Of a DNA stretch of 64,000 nucleotides, positions 52,163-60,928 are shown in pieces (the stretch's first letter is position 1; the number at the start of each line of letters is the position of its first letter). The notes beneath the pieces are model-generated. The model ran no database searches and was not told the origin of the DNA. It worked only from the letters and a program-made list of their open reading frames with translations. The position numbers and the translations under genes are program-made. Source of the DNA: Simkaniaceae bacterium (GTDB taxonomy: Bacteria > Chlamydiota > Chlamydiia > Chlamydiales > Simkaniaceae); the NCBI GenBank assembly GCA_018399075.1, contig CP073763.1:992001-1056000 (forward strand), read 5' to 3'.

Positions 52163-52973
52163 GGATAACCTGAATTTTATCCATTTTTAACCTCCACTCC
52201 TTCGGGAAGTGAAGAAATCCATTTTTATAGTAGGGCTCTTCCTCAAAAAGAGGCTCCTCAAAGAGGTGGCAGGTTCCCAGCCCCATGGGTTTTAAGGGGA
52301 GCTTCAACCGGAAAGAAAGCTTAGCAAGTTGATAGATCCCTAATTCACTCTCATAACTACTACTCAAAATAAAATCGACACCTTTTACTTTTTTAGGAAG
52401 GGGATAGCCGTGGAGCATTGGTTTAATGATGTGCATTTTAATTGAAGGGTAGGAGGGGATGATCCTCTTTCTAAGCGACTCATCTAAGGCCACAGGATAG
52501 GGGAAAGCCTCTGCCTCTTCTCCTGGTTTTAAAGGCTCCTCAAAATAATCCAGTTTGGGGAAATGTTTAGCAAAAGCAAGCGCTTCCTTAAGCTTCCACT
52601 GTTGATTCATATCAACTCCAGAGCAATGGCTCGCTGAAACCTTTTCAATCGCTTCTTTTAAGGTCAGGTGACCCACTTTGATTTTTTCCTTTTCAAGAAC
52701 TCTCACAGGGATAGCGTCGACTTCTATTGGGTACATGAGATCGAGCATTGCCGAAGCAAGTCCCCACTGAACAGAGGGGTAGAAAGAGTCATTACCCTCA
52801 ATTAGATCTTCAAGTGCTTCTTCTAACGTCTCTTTGCTAAATCCTGGAAGAGGAGCCACTTCTCCCCAGCCTACTCTTCCCGTCTCAGACTTTAATCGAA
52901 TAAAAAGCCCTTCCCGAATCCCTCCCATAAAAGGGCGAGAATAATAATAGATTGTCCGTTTCAAAGGGACCAT
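52146..52973 (-). CDS. menC: O-succinylbenzoate synthase
   Basis: 275 residues, an enolase-superfamily barrel shorter than most. Capping-domain start [14 protein letters not shown], metal-binding acidic residues in GVDMNQQW, LDYFEEPL and VALDES, and the lysine in KIKVGHL. Dehydrates SHCHC to o-succinylbenzoate. Overlaps menE by 17 bases and menA by 13. Confidence 0.85.
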   Translation of the reverse strand: MVPLKRTIYYYSRPFMGGIREGLFIRLKSETGRVGWGEVAPLPGFSKETLEEALEDLIEGNDSFYPSVQWGLASAMLDLMYPIEVDAIPVRVLEKEKIKVGHLTLKEAIEKVSASHCSGVDMNQQWKLKEALAFAKHFPKLDYFEEPLKPGEEAEAFPYPVALDESLRKRIIPSYPSIKMHIIKPMLHGYPLPKKVKGVDFILSSSYESELGIYQLAKLSFRLKLPLKPMGLGTCHLFEEPLFEEEPYYKNGFLHFPKEWRLKMDKIQVILDECI

Positions 52974-53830
52974 CCAATGACGAAAAGGAGAGTATAAAGG
53001 GTAAGCAACTTTCCCACTTTTGGAAAGAGAGGAGCAAGTCTTTTAGGATCTGTATCATTAAAGACATTTCGAACAAGAGGGATTCCTATTCCTAGCGTTG
53101 CTACTGACGTTAATGACCAAGGATGCTTTCCAGTGATTCCAAAAAGGATGCATGGCGTTAGGATTCCTAAAAGGATGCAAAAGGCAAACTCCCATTTTCC
53201 AAACCCCATCCCAAAACGAACAGGAAGAGATTTTTTATTAGCACGCTTATCGCTTTCATAGTCGCGGAGGTTATTTATGACAAGAATCGCTGTGGATAAG
53301 AGACCTGGAGGAAACCCAGCTAAAATTGCTATGGGAGAAATCTCTTTTGTCATCAAATAAACAACACCACTTGTGGCAACAGGACCAAAAAAGGTCAAAA
53401 CAAAAAGGTCACCGAGGCCTAAATACCCTAAAGGATAAGGGCCTCCTGTATAAAGGTACCCAAAAAGGATCGCAAGAAGGGAGAGTACCCCAATTTGCCA
53501 TCCACCAACCATCATGAGATAAATCCCAATGAGTCCTGCCACAGCAAAGACTCCAAAAGTAACCTTTCGCATCTTATTAGGAGTGACAAGACCGGCTTGA
53601 ACGAGTCGCCGCGGCCCCATTCGTTCACTTGTATCAGTTCCCTTTAAGAAGTCGATATAGTCATTAGCAAAGTTTGTTCCAATTTGAACAGCAAGAGCAA
53701 AACAAACGCAGGCTATAAAAATCCCAATGGGAAATCTCCCTTGGTCATAGGCAATCACTCCACCAATCAGTACTGGGGAAAGTGAAGCAATAAGCGTTTT
53801 GGGACGCGCTCCCTCAATATAGATCTTCAT
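52961..53830 (-). CDS. menA: 1,4-dihydroxy-2-naphthoate polyprenyltransferase
   Basis: 289 residues with about eight membrane helices. UbiA-family aspartate motifs are seen in [14 protein letters not shown] (near 65) and [16 protein letters not shown] (near 185). Attaches the isoprenoid tail to DHNA at the membrane. Overlaps menB by 4 bases. Confidence 0.93.
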   Translation of the reverse strand: MKIYIEGARPKTLIASLSPVLIGGVIAYDQGRFPIGIFIACVCFALAVQIGTNFANDYIDFLKGTDTSERMGPRRLVQAGLVTPNKMRKVTFGVFAVAGLIGIYLMMVGGWQIGVLSLLAILFGYLYTGGPYPLGYLGLGDLFVLTFFGPVATSGVVYLMTKEISPIAILAGFPPGLLSTAILVINNLRDYESDKRANKKSLPVRFGMGFGKWEFAFCILLGILTPCILFGITGKHPWSLTSVATLGIGIPLVRNVFNDTDPKRLAPLFPKVGKLLTLYTLLFVIGWSL

Positions 53831-54663
53831 GGCCTTTTAGGGAATTTTGTAAAGTCTGGTTTCCTTTTTTCTAAAAAGGCATTGTGACCTTCTTTTGCTT
53901 CCTCGGACATGTAATAGAGAAGGGTTGCATTTCCAGCGAGCTCTTGAAGCCCCATTTCACCATCACAGTCAGCATTAAGTCCTGCTTTTAAACATCGAAG
54001 GGCAAGAGGGGAATGCTGCAGCATTTCTTTGCACCACTCGATGGTTGTTTTTTCAAGATCTTCGAGGGGGACAACATGATTGACAAGGCCCATTTCTAAA
54101 GCCTCCTTTGCATTATATTGGCGACAAAGATACCAAATCTCTCGGGCCTTTTTTTGACCTACAATACGGGAAAGATAGCTTGCTCCCAGGCCTCCATCAA
54201 ATGAGCCAACTTTTGGACCAGTCTGTCCAAAAATAGCATTATCAGCAGCAATGGTTAAGTCGCAAACCACATGAAGGACATGGCCTCCTCCAATTGCATA
54301 GCCAGCCACCATCGCGACAATGGGCTTAGGGCAAGTCCGCATAGCCCGTTGAAAATCGAGAACATTTAGGCGGTGAACGCCATCATCATCGGAATAACCA
54401 GCATCCCCTCGAATCGATTGATCTCCACCCGAACAAAAAGCTTTTCCTCCAGCTCCAGTTAAGATAATCACACCCACTTTATTATCATTGCGTGCATCTT
54501 CAAGAGCATGGAGCATTTCTTGAACTGTTAAGGGACGAAAGGCATTATGAATACGAGGCCGGTTAATTGTGATTTTGGCAATTCCCTCCAATTTATGGTA
54601 GAGAATGTCAGTGTACTCACCGCTGGCTTGCCATTTGATTTCTTCTTCGACTGCTAAGGTCAT
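53827..54663 (-). CDS. menB: 1,4-dihydroxy-2-naphthoyl-CoA synthase
   Basis: 278 residues from the ATG at 54663, which follows an AGGAGATCC site. Crotonase fold with [40 protein letters not shown] and [14 protein letters not shown], all typical of MenB. Ring closure of o-succinylbenzoyl-CoA. It starts 47 bases inside the end of menH. Confidence 0.96.
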   Translation of the reverse strand: MTLAVEEEIKWQASGEYTDILYHKLEGIAKITINRPRIHNAFRPLTVQEMLHALEDARNDNKVGVIILTGAGGKAFCSGGDQSIRGDAGYSDDDGVHRLNVLDFQRAMRTCPKPIVAMVAGYAIGGGHVLHVVCDLTIAADNAIFGQTGPKVGSFDGGLGASYLSRIVGQKKAREIWYLCRQYNAKEALEMGLVNHVVPLEDLEKTTIEWCKEMLQHSPLALRCLKAGLNADCDGEMGLQELAGNATLLYYMSEEAKEGHNAFLEKRKPDFTKFPKRP

Positions 54664-55324
54664 AGGATCTCCTATTAATGATTTCTGCAACAATCTCGGG
54701 CGCTTCAAGATGAATGGGATGACTTGCATTCGGAATCCACATCACATCATAATCTCCCATGAGACGCTTACCTATTGACTGGTATTTTATATCATTTTCT
54801 CCAAATAAAAACAGCATGGAACAAGAAAAATCCTTAAGGTGAGGCCACATGCTAGGAAGTTTTGCGGGGCTTAAAGTGCGAAGAATTTCTGAAAGAGTGT
54901 GAGGGTCATGCATTTTTCGCCTATTCTTAACCTCCTCAGTAAGAGAAAACGAAGAAAAAAGCCCTTGGGCATACCACTTTTCTAGAAACTGATCCATCCC
55001 TTCCTTTTCAAGAAGAGTGATCCATTTTTCATCCTGGATAATTCTTTCTTCTCTTCCCGACTCGACTCCTGGATTAGCAGAAAGGATAATTAGATCTTCG
55101 ATTCTTTCAGGAAATTTTTTTGCAAAATCCATGGCGAGTCGTCCTCCCAGTGAATAGCCTACAAGGGTCGTTTTTTCAGGAATTTCTCTTTCTAAAAGAG
55201 AAAGATCCAGAGGTTTTCCGCAGTGTCCTGGAAGAGTTAAGGTTTGAAAAGGGGTGGTAATAAGTTGAGTTATGGGTTTCCAATCTTCAGGAGAGCCTAG
55301 AAAGCCATGGAGGAAAGTAATCAT
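54617..55324 (-). CDS. menH: SHCHC synthase (alpha/beta hydrolase)
   Basis: 235 residues. Oxyanion loop [10 protein letters not shown] at the start, nucleophile elbow VGYSLGGR (Ser about residue 77), Asp in GENDIKY near 180 and His in NASHPIHLE near 205. Eliminates pyruvate from SEPHCHC. The C-terminal segment is Arg/Gln-rich where it overlaps menB. Overlaps menD by 4 bases. Confidence 0.88.
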   Translation of the reverse strand: MITFLHGFLGSPEDWKPITQLITTPFQTLTLPGHCGKPLDLSLLEREIPEKTTLVGYSLGGRLAMDFAKKFPERIEDLIILSANPGVESGREERIIQDEKWITLLEKEGMDQFLEKWYAQGLFSSFSLTEEVKNRRKMHDPHTLSEILRTLSPAKLPSMWPHLKDFSCSMLFLFGENDIKYQSIGKRLMGDYDVMWIPNASHPIHLEAPEIVAEIINRRSYDLSSRRRNQMASQR

Positions 55325-57063
55325 GTTAAAGTTTCCATCCGACTCTGGATTTCCTTGAGATTTGTCAAAATCTCTCGATGGATCTTTTTATTTCCACCAG
55401 CTTTGGTTTTCACCTCAATAATCGCACATCCTGAAAGAGACAGGGATTTTTCAAAATCGCTGATTGTTTGAGGGTTTTCGTATTCTATTTCAAAAAGGGC
55501 TGCAGCGTATTTGAGGGAAAGGTTATGAGGTGTTGTAAAATAGGTTTTAAAAACCTCTTTTCGCTCACTTATCGGGAGAAAAGAAAAGATATCTCCTCCA
55601 TTATTGTTAATAACAACAAGTTTAATGGGGAGGTTTTGAAGGAGAGGAAGCGAGTTGATGTCATGAAGAAAAGCTAAATCTCCGATACACGCAATAAGGG
55701 GCTTTTTACTTGCCTTTGCAATGCCTGCAATGGTTGCAATATTTCCATCAATCCCCGAAAGTCCTCGGTTTCCATAAATAGCTCCAATGGGTTCTTCTGG
55801 ACAGAAAAAAGCATCTCCATTCCGGATCGACATACTGTTAGAAAAGAAAAATAATGTAGAAGGGGTACTGACAGTCATCAAATGATGGAATAGATGAGGC
55901 TCACTTAAGAGACTATGCTCATTAAAATAGGAGGCAACCCCTTTTTGGAATAAAAGATTCAGTTCTTTCCATATTTCTAACCATCTCGAAGGAGGATTTC
56001 CTGATAGATAGTTGGGGAGCTTTTCAATAAAACCCTTAAGGTCTGTTGTGACCCTATGAGTCACTGAGTGGATCGGGTCTTTTCGCTTCATATGGGAAGC
56101 AACATGACAATGAACTTTTGGCTTTTTTGTGGCGATCCATTCGGTTAGTTTACTTGAAACAAAGCGGTCTCCTAACTGCAAGATGGCATCAGGAGCATAG
56201 TCTTCATTGACCCCAATGGCCTTAATGATTAAGTCAAAGTAAGGAACAACCCCAGAACCTCTTCCTTCAGCTCGGACACTTGATAAAACATCGGGAAAAA
56301 TAGGCCACTGCAGAAGGCGAGAAAGAGCATAGATCTTTTCGCACTCTTCAAAAACCTCAGTTCCGCTGATTAAAATAAGCCCTTTTTCATGCTCAGATAG
56401 TTCATCAGCAATTTGCTCATAAGTTTTTTCATCGACTTGAGGCTTTCCCATAGAAACCCTGGTTTCTGCACTATGCATCGAACGATTCGATTGGTGAAAA
56501 GTTAGAGAGGAAGAATCTCCCATTTCTAGAAGAGGTTTACGGTACATGCAGTTAAAGTGGACAGGGCCTCTAGGTTCTGATAAAGCATGGCTCATTCCTT
56601 GAGCAATTGTCGTTCCTACATAAGCTTGGGGAATTTTTCGATCAGGACAGGGAAGGTCGCATTCCCAATGGACAAAATTTTGAAAAATCTTGGATTGGCT
56701 TGTTGCTTGATTAGCTCCGGTATCTCTGAGTTCAGGAGGGCGATCAGCAGTGAGTATGATCAGAGGAACATTGTCATGATAGGCTTCCATAATGGCTGGG
56801 AGTAAATTTCCTACTGCAGATCCAGAAGTAACGATCAAGGCTACAGGCTGAAGGCTTCCTTTAGAATATCCCAAAGCGTTGAAGGCCATTCCTCTTTCAT
56901 CATAGTGGATAATCGTTTCAGCAAGGGGGTGATTTGCAGCTGCTACAGTGAGAGGCGTGCTTCGAGAACCTGGAGCAATGCAAAAAGTTCGCACACCATG
57001 GTGTATCAGCTCCTTGATGATAAGTCTTGACCAAAGCTCGTTGAGTGTTCCCGTTTCCTTCAT
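55321..57063 (-). CDS. menD: SEPHCHC synthase (2-oxoglutarate decarboxylase-type)
   Basis: 580 residues, ThDP-dependent. FCIAPGSRSTPLTVAAANHP at the start, GNRGLSGIDGNIATIAG near 420 and GDLAFLHDINSL near 443 (the ThDP/Mg motif). Adds 2-oxoglutarate-derived succinic semialdehyde to isochorismate. Overlaps menF by 4 bases. Confidence 0.95.
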   Translation of the reverse strand: MKETGTLNELWSRLIIKELIHHGVRTFCIAPGSRSTPLTVAAANHPLAETIIHYDERGMAFNALGYSKGSLQPVALIVTSGSAVGNLLPAIMEAYHDNVPLIILTADRPPELRDTGANQATSQSKIFQNFVHWECDLPCPDRKIPQAYVGTTIAQGMSHALSEPRGPVHFNCMYRKPLLEMGDSSSLTFHQSNRSMHSAETRVSMGKPQVDEKTYEQIADELSEHEKGLILISGTEVFEECEKIYALSRLLQWPIFPDVLSSVRAEGRGSGVVPYFDLIIKAIGVNEDYAPDAILQLGDRFVSSKLTEWIATKKPKVHCHVASHMKRKDPIHSVTHRVTTDLKGFIEKLPNYLSGNPPSRWLEIWKELNLLFQKGVASYFNEHSLLSEPHLFHHLMTVSTPSTLFFFSNSMSIRNGDAFFCPEEPIGAIYGNRGLSGIDGNIATIAGIAKASKKPLIACIGDLAFLHDINSLPLLQNLPIKLVVINNNGGDIFSFLPISERKEVFKTYFTTPHNLSLKYAAALFEIEYENPQTISDFEKSLSLSGCAIIEVKTKAGGNKKIHREILTNLKEIQSRMETLT

Positions 57064-58325
57064 AGAAAAACCTTATATTGCTTAATTTTATGCTCCAATT
57101 CATCCCATTCCTTAGAAGGAATCGATCCCATCACAATCCCAGTTCCGGCAAAAAGACAAAGAACATTCTTTTCTATTAGAGCTGAACGGATCCCTACTAA
57201 ATGGTGTGCCTCCTTTGGAGAAACCCACCCAATAGGGGCTGCATACCATCCTCGATCAAAATTTTCTCTATTTTTAATCTCTTGAAAAGCTTCTTTTCTT
57301 GGCGATCCACCGACCGCAGGAGTTGGATGAAGCGCTTGTATCAAGGCGCTATCATCCATTTCTTCTTTTAGAGTCCCCTGAAAGGTATGATAGAGATGTT
57401 GAACAGTGGGGGTTTTTAAAACCTTTTTGTCTTGCATCTCGAGCTTTTTACAAAGGGGAGCAAGGGCCTTATTTACCATATTTCTTACAACTTGAAACTC
57501 ATGCTGCTCTTTCGGATTTGTTAGAAGATCTTTCGTCAAGGTATGATCTTCTTCTTCTGTTTGTCCTCTTGGCCGAGTCCCTGCTACTGCTGCACTCTCT
57601 ACGATGGCCTGTTTTCTTCGGTAAAGGGTTTCTGGTGAGACACCGATGAAAGCAGAGTCTGGAGAAAACTGAAAAGAAAAGCGGTTTTTCCCCTCCAAGC
57701 TTTTTAGAATTGTATAAGGAGAAAGGGGTTTATCAAACTCAAAGCGGGTACATCTTGCAAGAACGACTTTTAAGAAGTCCTCACGTTCAATTCCCTGAAG
57801 AATTTCCCGAATTTCCTGTTCCCACACAGGAAAAGAAGGGGAATCAAAGCGGCTGATATTATTCCCTATAGTTGCTAATGAATTTTCTTGCCTAAGGTGG
57901 ATGTTTAAATTCTCTTCAATTCTATTCACGCAAAGAAAGGTCCCATAGCTCCTTTTCTCAATTTCGATGAGGGGGAGAAAGTAGGCTGTTTCAGGAAAAT
58001 CTCCCCATGTTCCCCTCTCTCTTTGCATAAAATCAGAGCCCCCAAAGAAACGAGGTCCCTCTATTGAATCAAATTTTGGGAGATGGTCAAGTTGAATAGC
58101 TTTTCCCATTCCAGCAATGATCCCATCTTCTGGATTTTCCCAATAGACTTTTGGATAGAGAGTTTGCTCCTCTAAAAAAGCAAAAATATCATCAATTTCA
58201 ATAGGGATTTCAAGGCGCATATAGGAAAGTTCTTTTCCATTAACCTTGAAAACCTCAGGTCTGAAAGGAGTTTTTAAAAGGGCTGCTAAAATATCATTGG
58301 GAGGGGTTATAAGTCGGTTCCGCAC
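57060..58325 (-). CDS. menF: Isochorismate synthase
   Basis: 421 residues of the chorismate-utilising family. AGTRPRGQTEEEDHTL near 265, TVQHLYHTFQGTL near 310 and the HPTPAVGGSP motif near 335. Converts chorismate to isochorismate with magnesium. It overlaps ubiE by 19 bases and menD by 4. Menaquinone versus siderophore use is decided by its operon. Confidence 0.93.
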   Translation of the reverse strand: MRNRLITPPNDILAALLKTPFRPEVFKVNGKELSYMRLEIPIEIDDIFAFLEEQTLYPKVYWENPEDGIIAGMGKAIQLDHLPKFDSIEGPRFFGGSDFMQRERGTWGDFPETAYFLPLIEIEKRSYGTFLCVNRIEENLNIHLRQENSLATIGNNISRFDSPSFPVWEQEIREILQGIEREDFLKVVLARCTRFEFDKPLSPYTILKSLEGKNRFSFQFSPDSAFIGVSPETLYRRKQAIVESAAVAGTRPRGQTEEEDHTLTKDLLTNPKEQHEFQVVRNMVNKALAPLCKKLEMQDKKVLKTPTVQHLYHTFQGTLKEEMDDSALIQALHPTPAVGGSPRKEAFQEIKNRENFDRGWYAAPIGWVSPKEAHHLVGIRSALIEKNVLCLFAGTGIVMGSIPSKEWDELEHKIKQYKVFL

Positions 58326-59041
58326 GGCACCTTTTCTCCTACATAAAGGGTTGCCACACCAAACGTTAGTGGATAGGCCCTTACCCTGTAAAATCCAGCT
58401 TTTTTAATCTTATCGCAAAATGCTTCGCCATAGGGAAACGTTTCGATCGTCTTATTTAAATATTTATAGGCCGACTTATTTCTAGAAATCCATCCTGCTA
58501 CATAGGGAAGTATGTAGCGTAGGTAGGTCAGATGAAATCCACGAATCAACCGATTTTTGGGGATGGAAAACTCTAAAATCATTAGACGGCCGCAGGGGGT
58601 CAAGACCCGAAAGCACTCGCTCAAACATTTATCAACATCGACCACATTACGAATGCCGAAAGACATCGTGACACAATCGACTGCAGCATCTTTTAATGAG
58701 ATATCTGTCGCATCCCCTTTCATTAAGGTGACTTGATGGGCATAGGGTTTGTCAATAATCTTGCCTTGTCCTACGCGGATCATCTCCTGAGATAAGTCGA
58801 GCCCCAAAGCAGTCTGAACTTGTTTTGCCTTCTTTACAATTGTGATTAACTGATCCCCAGTTCCTGTTGCCAAATCGAGGAGGCGAATATCTTCCGCTCT
58901 TGGCAAATGGCGAATCAATTGTCGTCGCCAATAAAGATCAACGCCAAAAGAAAGTAAATGATTAATTAGATCATAGCGGGGTGAGATTTGATCGAACATC
59001 TTCCAGACGTCATCTCTAGATTGTTTTTCAGCTGTATCCAC
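58307..59041 (-). CDS. ubiE: Demethylmenaquinone methyltransferase (UbiE/MenG)
   Basis: 244 residues starting with GTG at 59041 (GGAG six bases upstream). SAM-binding LLDLATGTGDQLI near 53, and UbiE signatures YDLINHLLSFGVDLYWRR near 24 and NVVDVDKCLSECFRVL near 135. Final methylation of demethylmenaquinone. First gene of the eight-gene men operon, all joined by overlaps. Confidence 0.95.
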   Translation of the reverse strand: MDTAEKQSRDDVWKMFDQISPRYDLINHLLSFGVDLYWRRQLIRHLPRAEDIRLLDLATGTGDQLITIVKKAKQVQTALGLDLSQEMIRVGQGKIIDKPYAHQVTLMKGDATDISLKDAAVDCVTMSFGIRNVVDVDKCLSECFRVLTPCGRLMILEFSIPKNRLIRGFHLTYLRYILPYVAGWISRNKSAYKYLNKTIETFPYGEAFCDKIKKAGFYRVRAYPLTFGVATLYVGEKVPCGTDL

Positions 59042-59088
59042 AAAAACTCCAAATAAGAATCCACTCTATCAATCCCTTTTGTAAAAGA

Positions 59089-59108
59089 CAAGGGGCAAAA
59101 GCCCCTTG
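59089..59108 (-). terminator. Rho-independent terminator of the secreted-protein gene
   Basis: Perfect 8-bp stem (CAAGGGGC/GCCCCTTG, four-base loop) directly after the stop at 59114, followed on the minus strand by TCTTTTAC. It separates the BlaI-regulated gene from the men operon. Confidence 0.7.
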
Positions 59109-59113
59109 ATACA

Positions 59114-59497
59114 TTACCGTTTCTGAAGGTCTAAGTAGATTTCTCCAGTGGAGAGTTCATTTGACCCAACAGAAACACCCAGCTGTCCTGTAAAAAATGA
59201 TTCAAATGATTTCCATTCTTTTTTGTCTGTGCTGAAGAGAAAGCTCGGCTCAACTTTGACGTATAGGGGTTGGAGCGCCTTAATTTTACCATTTTCTGGT
59301 GGGTTTTCAAGGCCAAGGACGTCACCTGACATGCGAAAGTTGAGAGGAAGTTCATCTCCTGGGGCAACTTTAACGATAAATGACGTTGCATCATTCAACT
59401 GAGAAAGAGCGTGTCCGATCTCATTAAGGGAGACCTCTTTTTCAGTTGCAAAGCTAGCAGCTGATAATGTGAGTAAACTTAGAATAAGTGTTTTCAT
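59114..59497 (-). CDS. Small secreted protein under a predicted BlaI-type operator
   Basis: 127 residues with a signal peptide (about 1-17, ending SFA-TE). The mature protein (about 110 residues) has no cysteine and looks beta-rich; contains a PGDELPLNFRMSG stretch and ends IYLDLQKR. No family recognised. A 16-bp inverted repeat identical in all but one base to that in front of the blaI-like gene lies at 59510-59525, just upstream of the AGGA site, so its expression is probably controlled by the neighbouring repressor. It is followed by a strong terminator, so it is a single-gene unit. Confidence 0.75.
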   Translation of the reverse strand: MKTLILSLLTLSAASFATEKEVSLNEIGHALSQLNDATSFIVKVAPGDELPLNFRMSGDVLGLENPPENGKIKALQPLYVKVEPSFLFSTDKKEWKSFESFFTGQLGVSVGSNELSTGEIYLDLQKR

Positions 59498-59509
59498 ATA
59501 GAATCCTTT

Positions 59510-59525
59510 TACTACGCTCGTAGTA
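59510..59525. promoter_or_regulatory. Putative BlaI operator upstream of the secreted-protein gene (O2)
   Basis: TACTACGCTCGTAGTA: 6-bp inverted arms around a 4-base centre. It is the second copy of the element at 60877-60892 and lies 12 bases before the start codon's ribosome binding site. BlaI/MecI operators known elsewhere have TACTACA/TGTAGTA-like dyads, so the match is of the right type. Confidence 0.7.
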
Positions 59526-59542
59526 TTTAAAATTAAAAAAAA

Positions 59543-60514
59543 CTAAAAAGGGAGGAATTGACTACCGAAAATAAATAGTGCTCCTCCAAGAAAAAATATA
59601 AATGAGAGAACTGTTCCTAATTTTCCAGGCCCTTTTTTCTCCAAGATCCATTTGATACGATTAAAAGAAGAAGAAAAGGCAATTGAACCAATAGGGAGAT
59701 TTATGGACTGGGTCTTTTTAAGTGCTGTAGCTAGGTGGAGGGGGTCTCCCTTTGCATCACATCCAAGCTCGCGATAATAGGTTGCCTTTTGAAGGACAGT
59801 CTTTTTGAAGGGAATAAACCAAAAAAAGGCGCAGATTCCGTGGATAAAGCCATTGACAAAGTTATCCTTCCATAAAACATGCTCTTTTTCGTGAGAAAAA
59901 ATCGCCATTTTTTCTTCATATGAGAAGGTTTTTAAAAGAAGATCAGGACAAATAATAATAGGTTTCCAAATTCCTACTAAAATAGGGCTTTGTAGGTCTC
60001 TAGTCGTAGAGTAGACGACAACCCCTTTATACCGGTCATAAAAATATGTTTCGTTTAAAAGAGCCTTTTTCCACAAAGCACTTTTTCTTAAATGGAGCCC
60101 AAAACGAGCAAGAGAAAGGATTGTGAGTATAATAAGGGCTAAACCTATGAATAAGGTGAGGCTTTCTCCAATGAATTCTGAAAAAACATCTCCAAACGAA
60201 AAGAGTTGACCATCTTGTAGATTAAATTTTAACGCTGCAAAGGGGCATGCTCCTTTATAGCCGATTAGAGCGTTCAGAGTTCGGCTGTTTTCTGGCTGCT
60301 TAAGAACATATTCCCCCTGTTGAAAAACCCATTGAGAGTGAGAAGAAAATAAAAGGTCGCTGAAAATTTTTATAAAGGGGAGGAGGAAAAGAAGGTATAG
60401 GGCTCTAGGAGACTTAATCAGAAGGCGAAATAAAAGAATGAAAAAATAAGTCATATAGAAAGTCACAAGACTTCCAAAAAAGACATTTAATGAAAAGCGA
60501 GCTAAGAGTTCCAT
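59543..60514 (-). CDS. M56-family membrane metalloprotease (BlaR1/MecR1-like, no penicillin-sensor domain)
   Basis: 323 residues with about four or five membrane helices. The zinc motif HEKEH (208-212, an HExxH) and the distal ligand region RELGCDA (Glu about 249) are those of M56 proteases. In BlaR1 a C-terminal beta-lactam sensor follows; here the protein ends after a final membrane helix, so the signal it senses must be different. Start overlaps the repressor stop by 13 bases. By analogy it would cleave or inactivate the repressor when activated. Confidence 0.85.
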   Translation of the reverse strand: MELLARFSLNVFFGSLVTFYMTYFFILLFRLLIKSPRALYLLFLLPFIKIFSDLLFSSHSQWVFQQGEYVLKQPENSRTLNALIGYKGACPFAALKFNLQDGQLFSFGDVFSEFIGESLTLFIGLALIILTILSLARFGLHLRKSALWKKALLNETYFYDRYKGVVVYSTTRDLQSPILVGIWKPIIICPDLLLKTFSYEEKMAIFSHEKEHVLWKDNFVNGFIHGICAFFWFIPFKKTVLQKATYYRELGCDAKGDPLHLATALKKTQSINLPIGSIAFSSSFNRIKWILEKKGPGKLGTVLSFIFFLGGALFIFGSQFLPF

Positions 60515-60864
60515 TTCTCTTTATAATCCTTGATCATTTTTTCAATAGCTTCTAACTCGTTTGGATCGATTTTTTCCTCAAGAAAATAACTGAAAACCTC
60601 AGAGGGTTTAGCTCCCATAAGCTTTGATTTTAAACGTTTTAGAAGGGGAGCTTTCTTTATTGAATAAAAATAACTCCTTCCTTTTTTACTCCGTTTTAAT
60701 ACCCCTTTTTCAAAGAGTCGGCTCATCACAGTCATAATCGTTGTGTAAGCGTTTTTTCCTCCAAGGCAAGCGACAACATCATTGACAGAGAGAGCCCTTT
60801 CTTCCTTCATAAAGAGCCGGAGTATTACTGTTTCTAATTCACCAAATGATCGTTTTGTATTCAT
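60502..60864 (-). CDS. BlaI/MecI-family transcriptional repressor
   Basis: 120 residues from the ATG at 60864 (an earlier in-frame ATG at 60909 would read through the operator). Winged-helix domain (about 8-75) with LSVNDVVACLG, TTIMTVMSRLFEKGVLKRSKKGRSYFY, the typical BlaI pattern, then a dimerisation tail. It lies directly upstream of the M56 protease gene and downstream of a near-consensus operator, so it probably represses itself and the secreted-protein gene at 59114. Confidence 0.9.
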   Translation of the reverse strand: MNTKRSFGELETVILRLFMKEERALSVNDVVACLGGKNAYTTIMTVMSRLFEKGVLKRSKKGRSYFYSIKKAPLLKRLKSKLMGAKPSEVFSYFLEEKIDPNELEAIEKMIKDYKEKWNS

Positions 60865-60876
60865 ATCGCACACTTT

Positions 60877-60892
60877 TACTACGCTTGTAGTA
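60877..60892. promoter_or_regulatory. Putative BlaI operator upstream of the repressor gene (O1)
   Basis: TACTACGCTTGTAGTA: 6-bp arms (TACTAC/GTAGTA) around a 4-base centre, the same as the element at 59510-59525 apart from one central base, and including flanking identity (CTTTT before, TTT after). On the minus strand a TTGACA -35 box (60897-60902) sits just upstream, so the operator fills the promoter spacer, which is ideal for repression. Confidence 0.75.
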
Positions 60893-60928
60893 TTTCTGTC
60901 AATCATCATGAGACTAGGCCTTTTAAGT

